A stretch of 64,000 nt of DNA from Istiophorus platypterus (taxonomy: Eukaryota > Chordata > Actinopteri > Istiophoriformes > Istiophoridae): positions 13,280,089 to 13,344,088 of the forward strand of contig CM029112.1 of NCBI GenBank assembly GCA_016859345.1, read 5' to 3'. The notes beneath the pieces are model-generated. The model made no database searches. It saw nothing but the letters and a program-made list of their open reading frames with translations, and had not been told where the DNA came from. Numbering within the stretch: the stretch's first letter is position 1; every line of letters starts with the position of its first letter. This document shows positions 59,451 through 64,000 of the stretch, in pieces. The position numbers were made by a program, and so were the translations under genes.

Positions 59451-60789
59451 GGAAAAAAAAAAAGCACCAATACAACAACGTAAAAAAAAAAAAAAAAAAA
59501 GACTGCGTTACAAGTAAAACTCATTCACTCAAAATTCTACTTAAGTTGAAGTATTATCAACCAAATGCACTCAAAGCATCACAAAGTGAAAGTACTTGAA
59601 GAAAAATGAACCCTCTAACTGATGCATGATATATGATGTTAGATTGTAAGTACTGGATGCGTCAATGTGTGTGCAGCTACTGTTCAAGCTGGTCAAGGTT
59701 GAGCTTATTTTAACTACTTTACTCATAAAGGACACCAGTTAAATCTGATGGGTCACGATAGAATGAATGAGAGGAAAGAAAAGAAAAATAACCCCACATG
59801 TATCTGCGTTCATTTTTTTGAATATTTTTTTTAATGAAATATACTTTTAAGTCTTTGGGACTCAAACAGTTACTAAAATGAAACCACTTGAGCAGGTGGG
59901 GGGGGGGCTCTCTTTGTTGTAACTGATAACCTTAGCCACTGGTTTGATCTTAACGTGTTGTATTTCACAAGCTTATAGAATGTTTTATCTAAGGATTTAA
60001 TTTGAAAGCTAGAAACTACAGCTGTCAAATTAAGGCAGTGGAGTCAAAAGAGTCATATTTCCCTCTGAAATGTAGCTGAGTAGAAGCATAAAGTAACAGT
60101 AGATGGAAATAGTCGATTGTATTCAGGACATGCAGAGCCGTCGACTGTGCGTGGAGGGCCCTTTTTTGTTCCTGGCCCTAGAGACAGAACTTCACAAAAC
60201 TCAAAAGCAGTTTGGAACATTTTAGAAAACAAAATATCAACTTTTTCCACCTCCCTTTTCACTAAGTAGAGGGATGTTAAATTGTTCGCCAGAGCAAATA
60301 CATTTCATGCTGTTTACTCCTACAAAGTCAGTTTCTTTAACTTAAATCAGCACTCCGGTGATTAAGCAGTGTACTTCCCCGAGGTTGGGGGACACGTGAG
60401 AAGTTTTTAGTTCTTCGTATGGTTCAAGATTTTTATGTTAGACTCTCATGGGAAGTAAATGCCAACATCTTGTAAAACTTCATACCCACAGTGTATAATA
60501 TAGCCGCTCTGTTATAAATGTTTATCATCAGGTTACTTTTTTTCCAGATGTTTTTAGACAGAACCACAGATGATATCATGCGATTGTTTTCACAGGCAGG
60601 GTAGCTCACCTCTTGATGAGTAAACTGACTTTGATTTGCAAAAATTTGGCAGAGTGCTCCTTTAAAGTAACAAATATGAAATCAAGTCAGCTGTGGCAGT
60701 AAGTTCAGCATGGAGAGCAGGCATTGCAGGCATTTTGTAGCAAGATCTCTCACTGTTCATTTGATTATACATTGCCAATGAAACCCAGA

Positions 60790-60826
<37 letters not shown>

Positions 60827-62896
60827 GTATGTTTGTTATGGATCTTGAGTCCGGCTGGGATAATGCTGAAGATGTGTGTGGTTTGTGTGGGTGAATCTTC
60901 TGCCTCATGGCCCTGAGCTTCTGTATGAAGGACGATGTGATGTGACTCAGACCTTCTGTCCCAGCTTACTCCCTTGACTTAGGGCATTGGGACAGCAAGG
61001 GACACTGGCCCAATGTGCTGTGGACATGCTGACCCATTTGCACACACAGTGACAATGAAGCAGGGTGACAACCAGACAAACAAACACACTCGTACGCAGA
61101 CTAGCAATAGCAATCCTACACTGTTACACATTCTGTTAATATAAAGGCACTTGTAATAATTAAGACAGTGTTTGTGCGATTGTCCTGGGAAGACTCTTTG
61201 TCCACAGACCCGAGGAGGAATGAACAGGGGGTACGCTGAGGTTGTTGGAGAGGCAAGGTATTACTTCCAGGTCATGTGCTCCTTTGTCAGAAACTAACAG
61301 AGAGGGAGTGTTCCCCAGCTTGCAATTTCACTTTTTGTCTTAGATTTTACTGTCAAATTCTGGCATCTTAGACTGTCCCCCCCACCACTTCCCTAAAAGA
61401 ATAGCGAAGGGAGTCACATTTCTATTTGGGAGGCTGCTTCCAGATTAGAAGATCAGTTCAAGCTTTCACATGTATTTAAACATTCCTCTAATATGTAATT
61501 TGATTTGAAGACATGGACATAAAACTAAACAGGCCACATTGCTTATAATATCCACGAATATGTAGAAATCATTTCTTTTTGGTTGCTGTTTTTTTTTTTT
61601 TTTTATTCTATTTGCAAAAAATGCCCTTAACAAGAGTCAAAGTGATTCATCAGATGTCTTGTTTTTTTCTGACAAATAAGGTAAAACCCAGTGATATTAA
61701 GTTTACCATCATAAAATAAAACCAGGAAATATTCACATATGGGAATCTGCCAATTTTGAATTTTTGGCAAATTTGCTTAAAAATTATATAAAAGATTAAT
61801 CCATTGTTGCAGAACACTATTCTGTAGATCAACTGATGCATTCATTATTTCAGATCTAAAAAATTTAATGCCTGATTAGATTTTTAGCTCATTCCTACCA
61901 AAAATTTGTCGACCATATTAATTGGTAGAACCTGAATGAAAAACCTGTAGTGGCCTGTTTAAATCAGCAGCAAACAGAAATCTACAGATGAAAAGAAAAA
62001 AAAGTGATATTGTGATCATTTGACATTGAGAACAGGGAAAATAGTTTTTCATTTTGCAGTCGTTTAGTGCCAGGCGGTCTGTAACATACATTTGTCTGTC
62101 AAAGTACAGTAAGATTCAAGTGTCCAGAGGAAGGAGGGCAGCCACATTAGGGCCTTGGCTTGCTCTGCTGGACAGGATGTGGACGCTGACACAGACACAC
62201 AAACACTCTCCCGCTCAGAGTTCTGGCTCGAAGGAAACTGGGAGGGGCTGGAATTTCCAGAAGAGCCACTAAGTAAAGGATACTGCCCCTCTTGTCTTGA
62301 TTCAGATATATTTTTATATCCATTGTCATAGTACATGTTGTGGAAAATTATGTTGTCACAGTGATATATGTGGTTATATAGTACATTGTCAAAAAAAATG
62401 TGAAAAAAGGTTTTTTGATTGTGTTTTGTCCATAAAACAGCCTGTTGTTAGACTAATTGTTTTAGCTCTGTGTAATATGCAATACACTACACTACACTAA
62501 TAACTCTAAAACTAACTGCTTGTTTTGTTGCATATTAAATTTAAAAAAAGTGGTGATGTATTGATAATGTAATGTAATATTAATAGCACACTCATGTTTA
62601 GACACAACATGGTGAGTGATTAGCCTCTGTAGCTCAGGTTCCTATTTTTTCACCATACGCAAAAAAAATGGGTTTTTGATTACATGCCATGTAGTCTGAT
62701 TTTTTTTGTGTGTGTGTGTGTCTGTGTGTGTGTGCGCGTGCATGTGTGCGTGTCTATGTCTGCGTCTCTGAGTAGAAGTTCATTGAGTTTGAGGACACTC
62801 ATGAACAGGAGAAGAAGGACCTGCAAAGCAATGTGGACCGAATGGAGTCCCACTCCCGGCAACTGGAGCTCAAGATCAAGAACTATGCCGACCAGA
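58388..62896 (+). CDS. spag9: SPAG9/JIP4 scaffold, first two coding exons (partial gene)
   Basis: Exon 1 (58388-58687, 100 codons) starts MELEDGVVYQDDPG and reads MSERVSGLANSIYREFERLI, then DEDVVKELMPLVVAVLENL and a coiled coil ending YEREKALRKHAEE at donor GAG|GTGAGT. Exon 2 (62776-62896) reads KFIEFEDTHEQEKKDLQ on to RQLELKIKNYADQ and ends in phase 1 at A|GTAAGC. The N-terminal RH1 domain and leucine-zipper coiled coil are those of JIP3/JIP4, large cytoplasmic scaffolds that link JNK/p38 kinases and lysosomal or other cargo to kinesin-1 and dynein. MELEDGVVYQ, LIGKYDE and LVVAVLENLDSVF are JIP4 (SPAG9) rather than JIP3 features. The remaining exons lie past the right edge. The first exon is GC-rich, in a CpG island; the start is preceded by an A run. 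Confidence 0.92.
60788..60832. repeat. (TG)n microsatellite in spag9 intron 1
   Basis: TG tract with a short TATATG interruption. Confidence 0.9.
62706..62750. repeat. (TG)n tract next to the spag9 exon 2 acceptor
   Basis: Imperfect TG tract ending about 25 bases before the AG at 62775; it occupies the place of the polypyrimidine tract and branch region. Confidence 0.85.
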
Positions 62897-62905
62897 GTAA
62901 GCGTG

Positions 62906-62910
<5 letters not shown>

Positions 62911-62974
<64 letters not shown>
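62911..62974. repeat. (CA)n microsatellite after spag9 exon 2
   Basis: Pure CA tract of about 64 bases starting 15 bases after the exon 2 donor. Confidence 0.95.
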
Positions 62975-62977
<3 letters not shown>

Positions 62978-64000
62978 CTCATTAACTGATATCCAAATTG
63001 AAATGGTGATAGTTTTTTTTTTTTAAGCTAGTCTATTATTCCCTCTGCTTCTGCCATTTTTTACTCTCTTCATATCATCTTCCTGACTACTTTGATGTCT
63101 CTCTCATTGCTTGTTACGCACACGCACGTTTTTCCCCGACCATACACACTCACACACTCTTTCTCCCTCTTCGCGGGGTAACAGTAATGGGATTATAGGA
63201 TTTCTGTTATTCCCATACTCCTAATGCGGCAGTGCATAACCGCCCATCGTATTGGTGGATTAAGGAATGGAGGCAAAGCAATTGGCTCAGTTATTCTGTC
63301 CTGTTGAAGATAGTCGATTCGCACAGCGGCTGGTCCAGCATCAAATGGCAGAAAAACACAGATGGTTGAAGTGAATCATTCATTCCCACAAAACTGTGAG
63401 GGGGAAGGAAATATGAACTGCTTCCGTATCTCATCTTGAAGAATTAACAAGGCAAAAATTAGCACGTCAGTGTTTGGTTTATCCTGGAAAATGAAATACA
63501 TATTGTTTTGAGATTTTGTTCCACTGTCATTCATAATTATGAATTTACCCCTATGTGAAAATGGAGATCTTTGAGTGTACATCCTCCACGTAACTAGTCA
63601 GTGGGTCTAATCAACCCTCTCCCACTCCCACTGAAAGGTAAAGCATTTATTTTTTTACTGCTTGTGGCAGCACCTGAGCTGATGGTGTCCTGAGGCCTCT
63701 AGGACAGTCCACACATACTAAATTAATAAGGCTACAGCTAGTTTCAGATGATAGGAAATGACAGCATAGCCACTCTCCTGGCTTTTGTCTTGGCTTTATT
63801 TTCACTTCATTTACATGACACTGAAGAGACTATTAATTTGTCAGTTTTGTTTTGTTGCTGTGTAGCTTTATTTGTCTCTGTTCTTTATTCCCATCATGGA
63901 CACTTGAACCTCTCATCTGCACCATCACAGACTAATTTCAGGGGATTTTGGGCTATTTCTGTGTTTTGTATTATGCAAGGCCTCACAAGGCTATACTGTA
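62975..64000 (+). other. spag9 intron 2, no further exon seen
   Basis: Noncoding to the right edge; exon 3 was not found within the window. Confidence 0.5.

Larger units (their letters stand above)
59451..62775 (+). other. spag9 intron 1 (distal part)
   Basis: Intronic sequence with A runs (59451-59500), a diverged fish interspersed repeat at 59505-60130 (shared with 50105-50600), another possible repeat around 60330-60665, a (TG)n tract at 60790-60830, and (TG)n just before exon 2 (62706-62745). No other gene. Confidence 0.6.

Noticed and set aside
62680..62989. Open frames with Val-Cys or His-Thr repeats around spag9 exon 2
   Set aside because: They read the flanking TG and CA tracts; only 62776-62896 matches JIP4.
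1..64000. CRISPR arrays, bacterial operons, tRNA or rRNA genes
   Set aside because: No regularly spaced repeats, no ribosome-binding operon structure and no recognisable tRNA cloverleaf or rRNA segments; the sequence is clearly vertebrate.

Overview
The window is vertebrate nuclear DNA, almost certainly from a ray-finned (teleost, probably percomorph) fish. Evidence: intron-containing genes with GT-AG splice sites, CpG-rich promoters in an otherwise AT-rich background, many (CA)n/(TG)n microsatellites, fish-type L2- and L1-clade LINE remnants, and teleost-style litaf, IFI44-like and MYADM-like genes. Coordinates of exons are my own reading of frames and splice sites; no alignment was run.

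Layout. 1-1060: first coding exon of a NHERF-family PDZ scaffold on the minus strand (gene continues off the left edge) with its CpG-rich promoter. 1.1-17 kb: gene-poor, with a decayed L2 LINE (3.7-4.6 kb), a short interspersed repeat (8.8 kb), a possible conserved noncoding block (10.3-10.8 kb) and a DNA-transposon-like repeat (13.7-14.3 kb). 17.1-19.0 kb: a somatostatin receptor (best match type 5) on the minus strand, split by a 100-bp intron in the third intracellular loop and with a possible alternative C-terminal exon; a CpG island lies upstream at 19.45-20.2 kb. 20-32 kb: gene desert with another L2 LINE (24.7-25.8 kb). 32.5-36.8 kb: two tandem MYADM-like multi-pass membrane protein genes, both minus; one is uninterrupted in its coding region, the other has an intron. 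37-45.9 kb: repeats, including L2 and L1 LINE pieces. 45.97-48.09 kb: a complete three-exon litaf-like gene, plus strand. 49.35-51.4 kb: two exon-like minus-strand segments of an unrecognised small basic protein, with a polyadenylation signal. 51.7-57.5 kb: an interferon-induced IFI44-like GTPase gene with an ISRE upstream, followed by two decayed copies, one interrupted by an L1 3' end. 58.4-64 kb: first two coding exons of spag9 (JIP4), continuing off the right edge.

Themes. NHERF1, SSTR2, MYADML2 and SPAG9 are all on human 17q, while NHERF2, SSTR5, MAPK8IP3 and LITAF/CDIP1 are on human 16p13; the window therefore looks like part of the vertebrate 16p/17q paralogon. Most genes are housekeeping or signalling genes with no common pathway. 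The notable accessory locus is the IFI44-like array: its 5' coding exon has been duplicated and has gained a CA microsatellite, an interferon response element is kept in both the live and a dead copy, and an unknown gene candidate lies head-to-head with it.
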